Source of the DNA: Gemmatimonadota bacterium
Lineage (GTDB): Bacteria > Latescibacterota > UBA2968 > GCA-2709665
DNA: 35,275 nt
Direction of reading: 5' to 3'
NCBI GenBank assembly: GCA_028873695.1
Contig: JAPPNU010000018.1
Span: forward strand, 1-35,275
A program made the position numbers and the translations under genes. Each line of letters opens with the position of its first letter. Position 1 is the first letter of the stretch. Below are positions 24,018 through 32,652 of the stretch, one piece after another. The notes below the pieces were generated by a model. It searched no databases. It saw only the letters and a list, made by a program, of their open reading frames with translations, and was not told where the DNA came from.

Positions 24018-25628
24018 TTACGGCACGAATCGATAGACCACGGACAATTGCGAGGGATCGGTGACGCTCGTGTCCGTGTGGTGGTAGATGTTGATGCGTC
24101 CGGTACCGCAGTCGCCGAATTCATCGCAGGCGAGCGTGCCGGCGAGAGCCTGAAAATCCGACGTTGCGTGGAGTTCGCGCCGCAGTGCATTGCGGTCCAC
24201 GATCAGCTCTTCGTCCCTCGCAATCGCCACGGACTCGATGGCGCTGAGCAGCAGCGTCGTGGCGTCGTAGGAATGGGCCCAGTACGGAGTCCCCGGAAAC
24301 CCGCCGTACGCCGCGTCATACGCGGCCAGCGCCTCGTCCACGCTCTTGCCGGTAACGGCATTGACATTCGAGCCGAGATCCGCCTCGGGTCCGGCCGCGT
24401 ACACGCCCTCGGATTGAGGCGTAGCGAGAAATTCCGAATCGAGCAAGGCGGCCCCCGTGATGAGGGTCACGCCTTCAAGGCCGTCGAATTCCCGCACCTG
24501 TTTCGCGAACGGCAGGCCTTCTTCGTCGAAGAGCGGGAAGAAGATGCCGTCAGGCCCCGCTTCCGCGAAATCCGTGAGCACCGGGGTCATGTCCGCTTGC
24601 CCTTTTTCTATCCGCGCGCTGACAGGGACCTCCCCGCCAACTTCGGCGAACGCATCGCCGAACGCGCTGACGAGGGCCGTGGTATAGGGATCGCCGTCGT
24701 CTACGGCCGCCATCCGCCTCAGGCCCAGCTCATTGTATGCGAAGTCGGCGACTGCCCGGGCCTGGTAGAGGTCGTTGATCGCAACCCGGAAATAGCCGGG
24801 GTGATAGTCGGGGTTCGCGTTGCCCGCCAGGTCGGACGTCAATCTCGGAGACGTATTGGAGGGGGAGATCATGACCAGACCGGCCGCGCTGATGACCGGT
24901 GACGCCGCCACTGCCGCGCCCGAGCAGGAAGTGCCGACGACGCCAAGCACCCGCGAATCAGCGACAATCTGCTCAGCGCCGGACCGACCGCCCTCGGGCC
25001 CGCACATGCCGTCTATCGGTTCACCGAGTTCGACGTTGCGGCCGTGTACGGTTCCGTAGTCCCTGACGGCCAGCTCAACGGCGTTGCGCGACGGATCGCC
25101 AAGCGATACCGCGATCGTATGGGTGAGCAGCGAACGGATATGCACGGCCTGGCCCTCGCCAATCGCAACCAGGGCCCGCTCATAGGTAGCCGTTACGCGC
25201 GCTTTGTCTCCAACCGGCAGATCGACGCTGGTCTCGTATCCGCCATTTATCGGTATGCTTGACCACGATCCCAGCATGCTTCCGTCTTGCATCGCACGGG
25301 CGCGGTAGTAACCCCCCGACCCGCCGACCTCCACTCTCGCCACACCGTTTGCGCCGGTCGTTCCCGACGCCTCGTAGTCGGCCACCCGTCCCGAAATAGA
25401 GCGTGCGATTTCCACGGTGACCCCGCTTACCGGATTCTCCCCCTGAATCACGCGCGCCACAACCAGGGCGGGCGTGGTGTCTCCACTTACAGCCAGTTTT
25501 GACAGTGGCTGGCCGGTTCGACGGTCAGCCTCCGGTACCTGCGACGTCGTCAGGCGTTCACCCCCGCAGCCCCAGGTTACGGCGGCGACAATCGCGAACA
25601 GAAACAAACTGCGAACACGGGTTGACAT
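24018..25628 (-). CDS. Solute-binding lipoprotein, type B with Ig-like module (array gene 5)
   Basis: This 536-residue protein has a signal and lipobox (VTWGC, C21), the shared linker ERLTTSQVPEA, the Ig-like module (to about 145) and, from about 155, a second kind of type I binding domain. That domain opens GEGQAVHIRSLL and carries LGEPIDGMCGPEGG, GVVGTSCSGAAVAA, GLVMISPSNTSPRLTSD, NELGLRRMA and DDGDPYTTAL, a family familiar from branched-chain amino-acid-type binding proteins. Four cysteines (GMC, TSC, TLACDEFGDC) are shared with the gene at 27849 and could form disulfides. The ATG at 25628 follows GGAGGGG six bases upstream; a TTG five codons earlier is inferior. No cognate permease is present. 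Confidence 0.87.
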   Translation of the reverse strand: MSTRVRSLFLFAIVAAVTWGCGGERLTTSQVPEADRRTGQPLSKLAVSGDTTPALVVARVIQGENPVSGVTVEIARSISGRVADYEASGTTGANGVARVEVGGSGGYYRARAMQDGSMLGSWSSIPINGGYETSVDLPVGDKARVTATYERALVAIGEGQAVHIRSLLTHTIAVSLGDPSRNAVELAVRDYGTVHGRNVELGEPIDGMCGPEGGRSGAEQIVADSRVLGVVGTSCSGAAVAASPVISAAGLVMISPSNTSPRLTSDLAGNANPDYHPGYFRVAINDLYQARAVADFAYNELGLRRMAAVDDGDPYTTALVSAFGDAFAEVGGEVPVSARIEKGQADMTPVLTDFAEAGPDGIFFPLFDEEGLPFAKQVREFDGLEGVTLITGAALLDSEFLATPQSEGVYAAGPEADLGSNVNAVTGKSVDEALAAYDAAYGGFPGTPYWAHSYDATTLLLSAIESVAIARDEELIVDRNALRRELHATSDFQALAGTLACDEFGDCGTGRINIYHHTDTSVTDPSQLSVVYRFVP

Positions 25629-25762
25629 GGCAATCCCCTCCAATATAGGATATAACCGAGAAATGAACCCATAGAGTCAGTCAGATGCCTCGGGTACCGG
25701 CGTGTGAAAGAGGAATGAAACCGTCTTCGCGAAAACGGACACTGGAAGTCGCAGACGTAAGA

Positions 25763-27286
25763 TCACTCGAAAATCTCGAATTCGCCGTCCCGGACGATCA
25801 GGACGATGGGATCGTAAACGGCGTCCCCTGCCTCGTTGAAAGAAAACCTGCCCAGAATCGTGTCCAGATTCCTGATACCCGCCAATTCATCTCGAATCGC
25901 GCCCGGATCCGTCGATCCGGCCTCCGCGATTGCTGCGGCAAGGATATTGAGCGCAGCATAGGATTGTGCGGCCCAGTGATTGGGATCGGACCCGAATGTC
26001 GATGTGTAGTTTTCGACGAATAGCCGGTTTCCAGGTGTCGTAGCCGACCGGACCCAACCCGTAAAGGTTATCGCGCCTTCCGCGGCTTCACCCGCGGCAT
26101 GCACTTCATCTACGGTCAGTTCCGGGACAATGAACGGCACGTTGGCGGGTATGCCGATCCGACGTCCCTCGACCAGGATCCGGGCCCTGTCCGCCGGCGA
26201 TATGCCCGAGACAAAGATGGCGTCCGGGTTCAGCGCCACGATGCGGGTCAATGGTTCGACAAAGGTGGAATCGCCCGTTTCAAACGTCTCCCTTGTCAGG
26301 ATCTCGACGTCCGCATCAGTTAACGCGCGCCTCAGCGCCTCGTCGCTCGCCCGTGCGAAGAGATCGCTCTCATCCACGATCGTCGCCACCTTGCGATAGT
26401 CCAGCCTGTTTTTCGTCTCTTCGACGCCGCCGGGCACCAGCACACCCAGACTGAGGCCGGCCCGGAATATGTAGTCGCCGATTGCGCTCAGGCCGGGAGC
26501 GACCGACGTTGAACTGAAAGCGACCACCTGGTTCTGCTGCGCGACGGAGAAAGCCGCGACGGCCCCGGCAGAAAGCGCCGGACCGAGAATCACCGGGACA
26601 CCGTCCTGATGAATCAGCCGCTCGAACGCTTCAACCGCACCTTCCGCAGTGGCCCGGGAATTTCCGAGAATAAACTCGATGCGTGCGCCATCCAGCCGGG
26701 ATGAGCCGTTGATCTCCGCGCGGCCGAGTTCAAATCCATTCATGATCGGCTGACTGAAGGGACGCTGTGGTTCCTCCCAGGGAAGGACCAGGCCGATCAG
26801 AATCTTCTCGGGAAGACCTCCCGGCGTCAACCTCAATGAGGCGGTCACGCGGGACGTTTCGCCGACCGGTAATTCAACCGTGGATTCGAATCCCGCGTGA
26901 ACTGGAATGCTGGACCAGGTACCCAGTGCGGTCCCACCCTGCATGGCCCGCGCGCTATAATAACCGCTCACCCGGTTTCCCGCAATCCTGACGTGCGTGC
27001 GCCCGCGCGCGTCCGTTTTCCCGGACCACGCATAGTCCGACGCACGCCCCGAAATGGATCGAGCGAACTCGACGGTGACGCCGCTCAGGGCCGCCTCGCC
27101 CTGGCGGACGCGAGCGACGACCGATGCCCAAGTCGTGTTTCCATCTACAGCGAGTTTTCCCGCCGCGCGCCCCACCGCGCCTCCGGCTTCCGGAATCTGC
27201 GACGTCGTGACGCTTTCGCTGCCGCAACGCCAGCTCACGCCGGCGATGAGCGCAAGAACGAGCGCGCATCGGATATTGTTGAACAA
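25763..27286 (-). CDS. Solute-binding lipoprotein-like, type A with Ig-like module and altered lipobox (array gene 4)
   Basis: This 507-residue protein has the same plan as the gene at 22386: signal, Ig-like module (about 22-145), type A binding domain (about 158-507, with GLVLPWEEPQ instead of GxxLPLTGPQ). I chose the TTG at 27286 because GGGAGG lies seven bases upstream and it puts the cysteine at residue 21 as in all the paralogs; the open frame runs 124 codons further with no site. The residue before the cysteine is Arg (SWRC) where the lipobox needs Gly, Ala or Ser, so lipidation and processing may fail. The binding domain also has a divergent NQVVAFSSTSVAPGLS segment. It may be a soluble or membrane-anchored form. 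Confidence 0.85.
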   Translation of the reverse strand: MFNNIRCALVLALIAGVSWRCGSESVTTSQIPEAGGAVGRAAGKLAVDGNTTWASVVARVRQGEAALSGVTVEFARSISGRASDYAWSGKTDARGRTHVRIAGNRVSGYYSARAMQGGTALGTWSSIPVHAGFESTVELPVGETSRVTASLRLTPGGLPEKILIGLVLPWEEPQRPFSQPIMNGFELGRAEINGSSRLDGARIEFILGNSRATAEGAVEAFERLIHQDGVPVILGPALSAGAVAAFSVAQQNQVVAFSSTSVAPGLSAIGDYIFRAGLSLGVLVPGGVEETKNRLDYRKVATIVDESDLFARASDEALRRALTDADVEILTRETFETGDSTFVEPLTRIVALNPDAIFVSGISPADRARILVEGRRIGIPANVPFIVPELTVDEVHAAGEAAEGAITFTGWVRSATTPGNRLFVENYTSTFGSDPNHWAAQSYAALNILAAAIAEAGSTDPGAIRDELAGIRNLDTILGRFSFNEAGDAVYDPIVLIVRDGEFEIFE

Positions 27287-27848
27287 TCCGGACCTCCCTA
27301 TGTGCTGATCCCAGGATACCACACGACTCCACCGCCGAGTCATCCCGTCTAGCTGCGTTGCTTGTGCTGCTTGCGTTGAGCTTGCCGAAACGGCATGTCG
27401 AAGCGAGCTTGTCGAAACGGCCTGTTGAAGGATAGTCGAAGGGCTGTTGAATAGCGGGCATTTCGACAAGCTCAATGACCACGCGTAACTCAGTTTAATG
27501 GATGTCGTTGAGCCGTTGTCTGGAGTTCCCGATCCTGCCCGGAGCCGCGCCGTGAGCACTCGCCCTGGTTGTGCCGCCTGCACTGAGCCCGCCGAAGGGA
27601 TGCGAAGAGAGCAGAGACTGGCGTTCCGCCAAAGCGCAAAATGACAGGCAGCATTCACTGCCTGTCATTTTATGTGGTACCAACCCGACGGTGCGGAAAC
27701 TTCTGAACGGTGAATCGCGGGCACACCCGGGTATCCGGAATAGGGCATCGCCGACCTTATGTGCCGACGATCCCTGAACAGCGTTCCAATATACATTGAA
27801 TGAGAATGAACCCCGGATCCGATCCCGATACCGATTGCCGGCCGCGCA
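27287..27848. repeat. Long intergenic gap with inverted repeats
   Basis: This is the one large gap (562 bases) inside the lipoprotein array. It contains GAGCTTGYCGAAACGGC at 27378-27394 and 27405-27421, an inverted copy at 27457-27473, a looser one at 27585-27599, and the terminator at 27638-27671. No gene is seen; the open frame that crosses it is the untranslated extension of the downstream gene. Confidence 0.6.
27638..27671 (-). terminator. Strong bidirectional rho-independent terminator
   Basis: A perfect 14-bp stem (AAAATGACAGGCAG at 27638-27651, CTGCCTGTCATTTT at 27658-27671) with a 6-base loop CATTCA and A/T tracts at both ends. It lies 178 bases after the stop of array gene 3 (27849) and splits the array into at least two transcription units. 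Confidence 0.75.
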
Positions 27849-29465
27849 TCACGGCTCGAAACGATAGACCACGGGCAACTGCGCCGGGTCTACGATGCTC
27901 GTATCCGTGTGATGGTATATGTTCACACGCCCGGTGCCGCAGTCTCCGAATCCGTCACAGGTGAGTTCCCCGATGAGACCGGGAAAACCGGCCGTGGCAC
28001 CTACCTCCGCGCGCAGTGCGACGCGGTCTATGTATAACTTACCGCCATCCGCCACCGCAACGGCGTTGATGGCGCTCAGAAGCAGCGTTGTGGCGTCGTA
28101 CGCGTGGGCCCAGAACGGATTGGTATGGGTACCGCCGTGGATAGTCTGGATTTCAGCGAGAACCGCGTCTCCGTTCTTACCGGTTGCGATATTGACGTTT
28201 TCGCCGTGAACCGGCTCCGGTCCCGCAAAATAGACGCCCTCGGACTGCGGCGTGCCGAGGAACTCCGACAGGAGCAGGGCCGCGTCCGTAAGCAGCGTGG
28301 CTTCATTCAGACCATCGACGTTCTTCACCTGCTCAGCAAACGGCGAACCCTCTGCAATGAAGAGTGGGAAGAAGATACCGTCGGGTTCGGCGGCCACGAA
28401 ATCCGAGAGGACGCCGGTCATATCCGTTTCGCCCTTCTCTATCCTGGCCGTAGCCGGGATTTCGCCGCCGAGTGCGCTGAAGGCATTGCCGAATGCGCCG
28501 GTGAGGCCCATGGTGTACGGGTCGCCGTCGTCTATGGACACCACCCGCCGCAGGCCCAGTTCGTTGTACGCGAAGTCCGCAACCGCCTGTCCCTGATACA
28601 GGTCGTTGTTGGCCGTACGGAAATAGCCGGGATGATAGTCGGAACCGGGGTTGCCCGTGAGGTCGGACGTAAGCACCGGCGACGTGTTGGCCGGCGAAAT
28701 CATCACCAGACCCGCCGCGCCGAGCAGAGGTGAAGCCGCCACCGCGGAGCCGGAACACAATGTGCCGATGACGCCGATCACCTGCGGGTTGGCGATGATC
28801 CGCTCCGCGCTTGCGATGCCGCCATCCTGGGAACACATGCCGTCTATCGGCTCGCCGAGTTCAACCTCGTGACCGTGGATCGGGCCATAGTCTCTTATGG
28901 CCAACTCGGCGCTGTAACGCGCCCAATCCGAAACCGACGGTACGACCACGTGCGCAAGAACCGTTCGGATCTGCACCCGCTGGCCTTCGCCGATCGTGAC
29001 CACGTCACGCGCGGCTGTACCCGTCACGAGGGCGCTGCCGTCAACTGGCAGATCTACCTTCGTTTCATATCCGTCGTTGACCGGTATGCTCGACCACGAT
29101 CCAAGAACGCTGCCGGCCTGCACGGCCCGCGCCCGGTAGTAGCCGCCCACGCCGGGTCCCCCGATCACGACCCTTACCCGGCCGTGCGCGTCGGTCGTAC
29201 CAGACCATTCGTAGTTTGCGGGCCGGCCTGAAACCGAACGCGCGAACGCCACGGTGACGCCGCTGACGTCCGCATCGCCCCGCTGCACGCGGGCCAGAAC
29301 CGCGGCCTGCTCGTTGGTTCCTCCGAAAGCAAGTTTTCCGAGCGGCCGGCCTGCCTGGCCCTTTGCCTCCGGCGCCTGCGACGTCGTCACGCGTTCACCG
29401 CCGCAGCCCCACGCCACACCCGCGGCAACCGCCAGGACAATAACGCTACGAATCCTCGGAAGCAT
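27849..29465 (-). CDS. Solute-binding lipoprotein, type B with Ig-like module (array gene 3)
   Basis: This 538-residue protein is a close paralog of the gene at 24018. It has lipobox VAWGC (C21), linker ERVTTSQAPEA, Ig-like module with PVSGVT-like DADVSGVTVAFARSVSG and WSGTTDAHGRVRVVI, then the type B binding domain: GEGQRVQIRTVL, LGEPIDGMCSQDGG, GVIGTLCSGSAVAA, GLVMISPANTSPVLTSD, FAYNELGLRR and DDGDPYTMGL. The same four cysteines are kept (GMC, TLC, ELTCDGFGDC). The ATG has GGGAGGACCTTCCC upstream. It is followed by the long gap and terminator, so it may be the last gene of its transcript. Confidence 0.87.
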   Translation of the reverse strand: MLPRIRSVIVLAVAAGVAWGCGGERVTTSQAPEAKGQAGRPLGKLAFGGTNEQAAVLARVQRGDADVSGVTVAFARSVSGRPANYEWSGTTDAHGRVRVVIGGPGVGGYYRARAVQAGSVLGSWSSIPVNDGYETKVDLPVDGSALVTGTAARDVVTIGEGQRVQIRTVLAHVVVPSVSDWARYSAELAIRDYGPIHGHEVELGEPIDGMCSQDGGIASAERIIANPQVIGVIGTLCSGSAVAASPLLGAAGLVMISPANTSPVLTSDLTGNPGSDYHPGYFRTANNDLYQGQAVADFAYNELGLRRVVSIDDGDPYTMGLTGAFGNAFSALGGEIPATARIEKGETDMTGVLSDFVAAEPDGIFFPLFIAEGSPFAEQVKNVDGLNEATLLTDAALLLSEFLGTPQSEGVYFAGPEPVHGENVNIATGKNGDAVLAEIQTIHGGTHTNPFWAHAYDATTLLLSAINAVAVADGGKLYIDRVALRAEVGATAGFPGLIGELTCDGFGDCGTGRVNIYHHTDTSIVDPAQLPVVYRFEP

Positions 29466-29596
29466 GGGAAGGTCCTCCCATTCTCAAAGACACGCGTCAG
29501 AAAACCGGACAGGCGTCAGGGTCTCTTGATCCTGCCGCCTGAACATCCGAGAAACAATCCCCAGGCACACGACCTCGGCAGAAGCGACTGATGCGC

Positions 29597-31114
29597 TTAC
29601 TCGAACAACTCGAATGCGCCGTCGCGGACGATCAGCACGATGGGATCGTAGACGGCGTCGCCGTCGTCGTTGAATGAGAACCGTCCCAGAATCGTGTCGA
29701 CGTCCCGGGTAGCGGCCATCGCGTCCTTGATTGCGCTCGCGTTCGTCGACCCGGCGTCCGCAATAGCATCCGAGAGAATGTACAGCGAGGCGTACGAAAG
29801 CGCGGCCCACGGACCCGGTTCAGTCTCGTTTGCCGCCATATAACTTTCAATGAACGTCTGATTCCCCGGCGTGGAAGCGTTGGTCGCCCAACTCGTAATG
29901 CTGATCACACGTTCCGCGGCGTCTCCGGCGGCGGCCACTTCGTCCATCGTCATTTCGGGAATAATGATGGGAATATTCGAAGGAATGCCAACTTCACGGG
30001 CCTGCACCATGATTTGGATCATCTCCGACGCCAGACACGAAACGAAGAGGGCGTGCGGATTCAATTCCTTGATGTTGTTCAACTGGTCCGCGAACGACGT
30101 GTCTCCCGTAGCGAAGGTTTCCCGGCTCAGAATCTCCACCTCTCCTTCCACCAGGGCATTGCTTAGCGCCTCATCCAGGCTTTTGGAATACACGTCGGCG
30201 TCGTCGACCATTGTGGCGACCCGGCTGAACCTGAGGCTCTCCTGCAGGTCCCGGACGGCGCCGGGGACCAGCGTCCCCACGTTGAGACCGGAGCGGAAGA
30301 TATAATCGCCGATTGCGCTCAGGCCGACGGCGGTCGAGGTCGAACTGAATGCCAGGACCTCGTTCTCCTGGGCGATTGGGAACACTTCCGCTCCCACGGT
30401 GGAGATTCCGGGGCCCAGGATGACGCTTACACGGTCTTCGTTGATGAGTTTGTTGAACGCTGCGGTGGCGGCGTCGATCGTGCCCTCGGTATCCTCGACG
30501 ATAAATTCGATACTTGCGCCGCCGAGTTTCGAAGAACTGTTGATTTCTTCCCGAGCCAACTCGAAGCCTTCCATCGCCGGCACGCCATACACATTCTGAG
30601 GACCCGTGAGCGGCACGGCGACGCCGATGGCTATCTTCGCGGGCAGTCCGCCGGACGTCAGCGCGATCGCACCGGTCGCGCTCACTTTGTCGCCGATCGG
30701 CAGTTCAACCGATGACTGATATCCGCTGTTCACCGGTATGCTCAACCACGAACCGATCTCGCTGCCGTCCCGCATCGCCCTGGCACGGTAATAACCGGTC
30801 ACCCCGGCGCCCGCGATATCCACGTAGGCCTGACCCCGCACATTGGTGGACCCCGACCATTCGAAACTGGCAGGCTGGCCTGAAACCGAACGCGAGAACT
30901 CGACGGTAGCACCGCTGACAGGCGCGTCGCCGTCCGAAACGGTGGCCACCACAACAGCCCTCATCATGCCATTGAGGGCCAACTTGCCGGCGGGTTGGCC
31001 GAACCGGTCGCCCGCCTCCGGCGCCTGCGACGTCGTCAGGCGTTCTCGACCGCAACCCAACGTCAGACTTGCTGACACGACGAATACGAACAAACTGCGA
31101 ATACAAGCTGACAT
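29597..31114 (-). CDS. Solute-binding lipoprotein, type A with Ig-like module (array gene 2)
   Basis: This 505-residue protein has a good lipobox (LTLGC, C21), linker ERLTTSQAPEA, Ig-like module at 22-155 (PVSGATVEFSRSVSG, WSGSTNVRGQAYVDI, GYYRARA, SWLSIPVNSGYQ) and the type A binding domain from about 157 (IAIGVAVPLTGPQNVYG, GFELAREEIN, ILGPGIST, SVGDYIF-like SAIGDYIFRSGLNVG, FVSCLASEM). The binding domain is nearest to that of the gene at 31249, sharing long blocks such as ETFATGDTSFADQL and CLAxEMIQ, so those two are recent duplicates although only this one carries the module. ATG with GGAGGG upstream. Confidence 0.88.
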   Translation of the reverse strand: MSACIRSLFVFVVSASLTLGCGRERLTTSQAPEAGDRFGQPAGKLALNGMMRAVVVATVSDGDAPVSGATVEFSRSVSGQPASFEWSGSTNVRGQAYVDIAGAGVTGYYRARAMRDGSEIGSWLSIPVNSGYQSSVELPIGDKVSATGAIALTSGGLPAKIAIGVAVPLTGPQNVYGVPAMEGFELAREEINSSSKLGGASIEFIVEDTEGTIDAATAAFNKLINEDRVSVILGPGISTVGAEVFPIAQENEVLAFSSTSTAVGLSAIGDYIFRSGLNVGTLVPGAVRDLQESLRFSRVATMVDDADVYSKSLDEALSNALVEGEVEILSRETFATGDTSFADQLNNIKELNPHALFVSCLASEMIQIMVQAREVGIPSNIPIIIPEMTMDEVAAAGDAAERVISITSWATNASTPGNQTFIESYMAANETEPGPWAALSYASLYILSDAIADAGSTNASAIKDAMAATRDVDTILGRFSFNDDGDAVYDPIVLIVRDGAFELFE

Positions 31115-31248
31115 AGCAAACCCTCCTCATCGAAGACGGCAGCTAGTTGAGTAGAAGCCTGAATCCGGCCTCTCCGGTTTGGTTGCTTCAAGGATAACCG
31201 TGAAAAAAACCTCAGCGCCCGATATTTCAGCAGGGGCCGTAGATTAGC

Positions 31249-32373
31249 CTACTTGAAGACTTCAAAGGCGCCGCTCCGCACCTTCAACACAATGGGATTG
31301 TAAACCGCGTCGCCATCGGAATTGAACGAGAAACGCCCCAGAATCGTATCGACCTCCCGGGTATTGATCATCGCGCGTTTGATCGCGCTCGCGTCCATCG
31401 ATCCGGTTTCCGCAATTGCTTCGGCGAGAACAAGCAGCGAGACGTAAGAAATCGCGCCCCATGGATGCGGTTCATAGCCGTACCTGGCGATGTAATTTTC
31501 AACGAAGGCCCGGTTCCCGGGCGTGGCAGCGTTGCTTGCCCAACTCAATACGGAAATCGCGCCTTCGGCGGCGTCCCCCGCTTTCCTGACTTCGGCCAGT
31601 GACAGTTCGGGTATGATCATGGGCATCATTGAAGGGATACCGACCTCACGGGCGTTGATCAGAACTTGAATCATCTCCGCCGCCAGACAGGAGACAAACA
31701 CGGCATGTGGCTTCAACGCCATTATTCTGCTCAGCTGGTCGGCAAACGACGTGTCGCCCGTAGCAAAAGTCTCCCTTGTCAGAATCCGGACGTCGTTTTC
31801 GGCCAGGGCGTTGCGCAATTCCTCGTCCAGGCTGCGGGAGTACACGTCGGTCGAATCGACCATAATCGCCACACTTCGATACCCCAGTTTTTCCTTCGTA
31901 CCCTTGACGGCGCCTGGAGCGAGTGTGCCAACGTTAAGGCCCGTGCGGAAGATATAGTCCCCGATCGCGCTCAGGCCGACGGCGGTCGACGTCGGACTTA
32001 AAGCCAGAACCTCGCTCTGTTGAGCGATCGGAAACACCTCCTTCGCCACGGTGGAGATACCGGGACCCAGGATGATGGACACACCGTCCTCTTTAATTAG
32101 TTTATTGAACGCTTTCGTGGCGGCATCAACCGTGCCTCGCGAATCCTCCCTGATGAACTCGATGCTCGAGTCCCCGAGTATCGATGAACCGTTGATTTCT
32201 TCAAGGGCGAACTGGATGCCTTCCCATGCCGGCGCGCCGTATAAGATCTGCGGGCCGGTCAGCGGGAGTGCGACGCCGATTTCGATCTTTTCGGGCAGAC
32301 CGTCTGCAACGCAGCCCCAACTCACGGCAACGACGAGCGAGAAAACGAACAGACTGCGAATCTTGTTTGACAA
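31249..32373 (-). CDS. Solute-binding lipoprotein, type A without the Ig-like module (array gene 1)
   Basis: This 374-residue protein has a signal and lipobox (VSWGC, C21) followed after three residues (VAD) by GLPEKIEIGVALPLTGPQ, the start of the type A binding domain. Compared with the gene at 29597 about 131 residues, the whole linker and Ig-like module, are missing in frame; the rest aligns throughout. The start is TTG at 32373, where paralogs have ATG; GGGGG lies upstream and the C21 position supports it, although the frame runs further upstream. It is the first gene of the array. A promoter candidate is at 32481-32508 and a 26-bp palindrome at 32547. Confidence 0.82.
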   Translation of the reverse strand: MSNKIRSLFVFSLVVAVSWGCVADGLPEKIEIGVALPLTGPQILYGAPAWEGIQFALEEINGSSILGDSSIEFIREDSRGTVDAATKAFNKLIKEDGVSIILGPGISTVAKEVFPIAQQSEVLALSPTSTAVGLSAIGDYIFRTGLNVGTLAPGAVKGTKEKLGYRSVAIMVDSTDVYSRSLDEELRNALAENDVRILTRETFATGDTSFADQLSRIMALKPHAVFVSCLAAEMIQVLINAREVGIPSMMPMIIPELSLAEVRKAGDAAEGAISVLSWASNAATPGNRAFVENYIARYGYEPHPWGAISYVSLLVLAEAIAETGSMDASAIKRAMINTREVDTILGRFSFNSDGDAVYNPIVLKVRSGAFEVFK

Positions 32374-32480
32374 GGCTGACCCCCAGGGGCTACGTTTGCA
32401 GCGGGCAGGGGCGCAACGCCCCGGACGGGGCGTATCCCACCCTCGAATAACCGCGTTGATCAGAGGTTCCCGTAGTAATG

Positions 32481-32508
32481 AATATAAGCGCATTTTCATC
32501 GTACACAA
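32481..32508 (-). promoter_or_regulatory. Sigma-70-like promoter candidate for array gene 1
   Basis: On the minus strand TTGTGT (32503-32508) and TATATT (32481-32486) are 16 bases apart in an AT-rich patch. This would give a leader of about 100 bases containing the 32416-32433 hairpin. Confidence 0.4.
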
Positions 32509-32546
32509 GGGCATATCGGAAATTCTTTTGGAAAAACCCCATGTGA

Positions 32547-32572
32547 TCTCCGGCTCGAATTCGAGCCGGAGA
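32547..32572. promoter_or_regulatory. Perfect 26-bp palindrome
   Basis: Each half is TCTCCGGCTCGAA / TTCGAGCCGGAGA with no mismatch and no spacer. It lies 38 bases beyond the -35 box of the array promoter candidate and has no T-tract, so it looks like a dimeric regulator site. Confidence 0.6.
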
Positions 32573-32623
32573 GGATATCGAGAGACGCAACAGGCGGATT
32601 CGTGCGTTTGTTGCCGATTAACG

Positions 32624-32652
32624 AAAAACCCGGGGCGGGAATTGCGCCCGGG
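32624..32652 (-). terminator. Rho-independent terminator of the SulP gene
   Basis: On the minus strand CCCGGGCG and CGCCCCGGG pair with one bulged base around AATTCC, followed directly by TTTTT. It lies 105 bases after the SulP stop. Confidence 0.6.

Noticed and set aside
27287..27658. 124-codon N-terminal extension of array gene 4
   Set aside because: It crosses repeats and the terminator, has no ribosome binding site, and would bury the signal peptide; the TTG at 27286 restores the family pattern.
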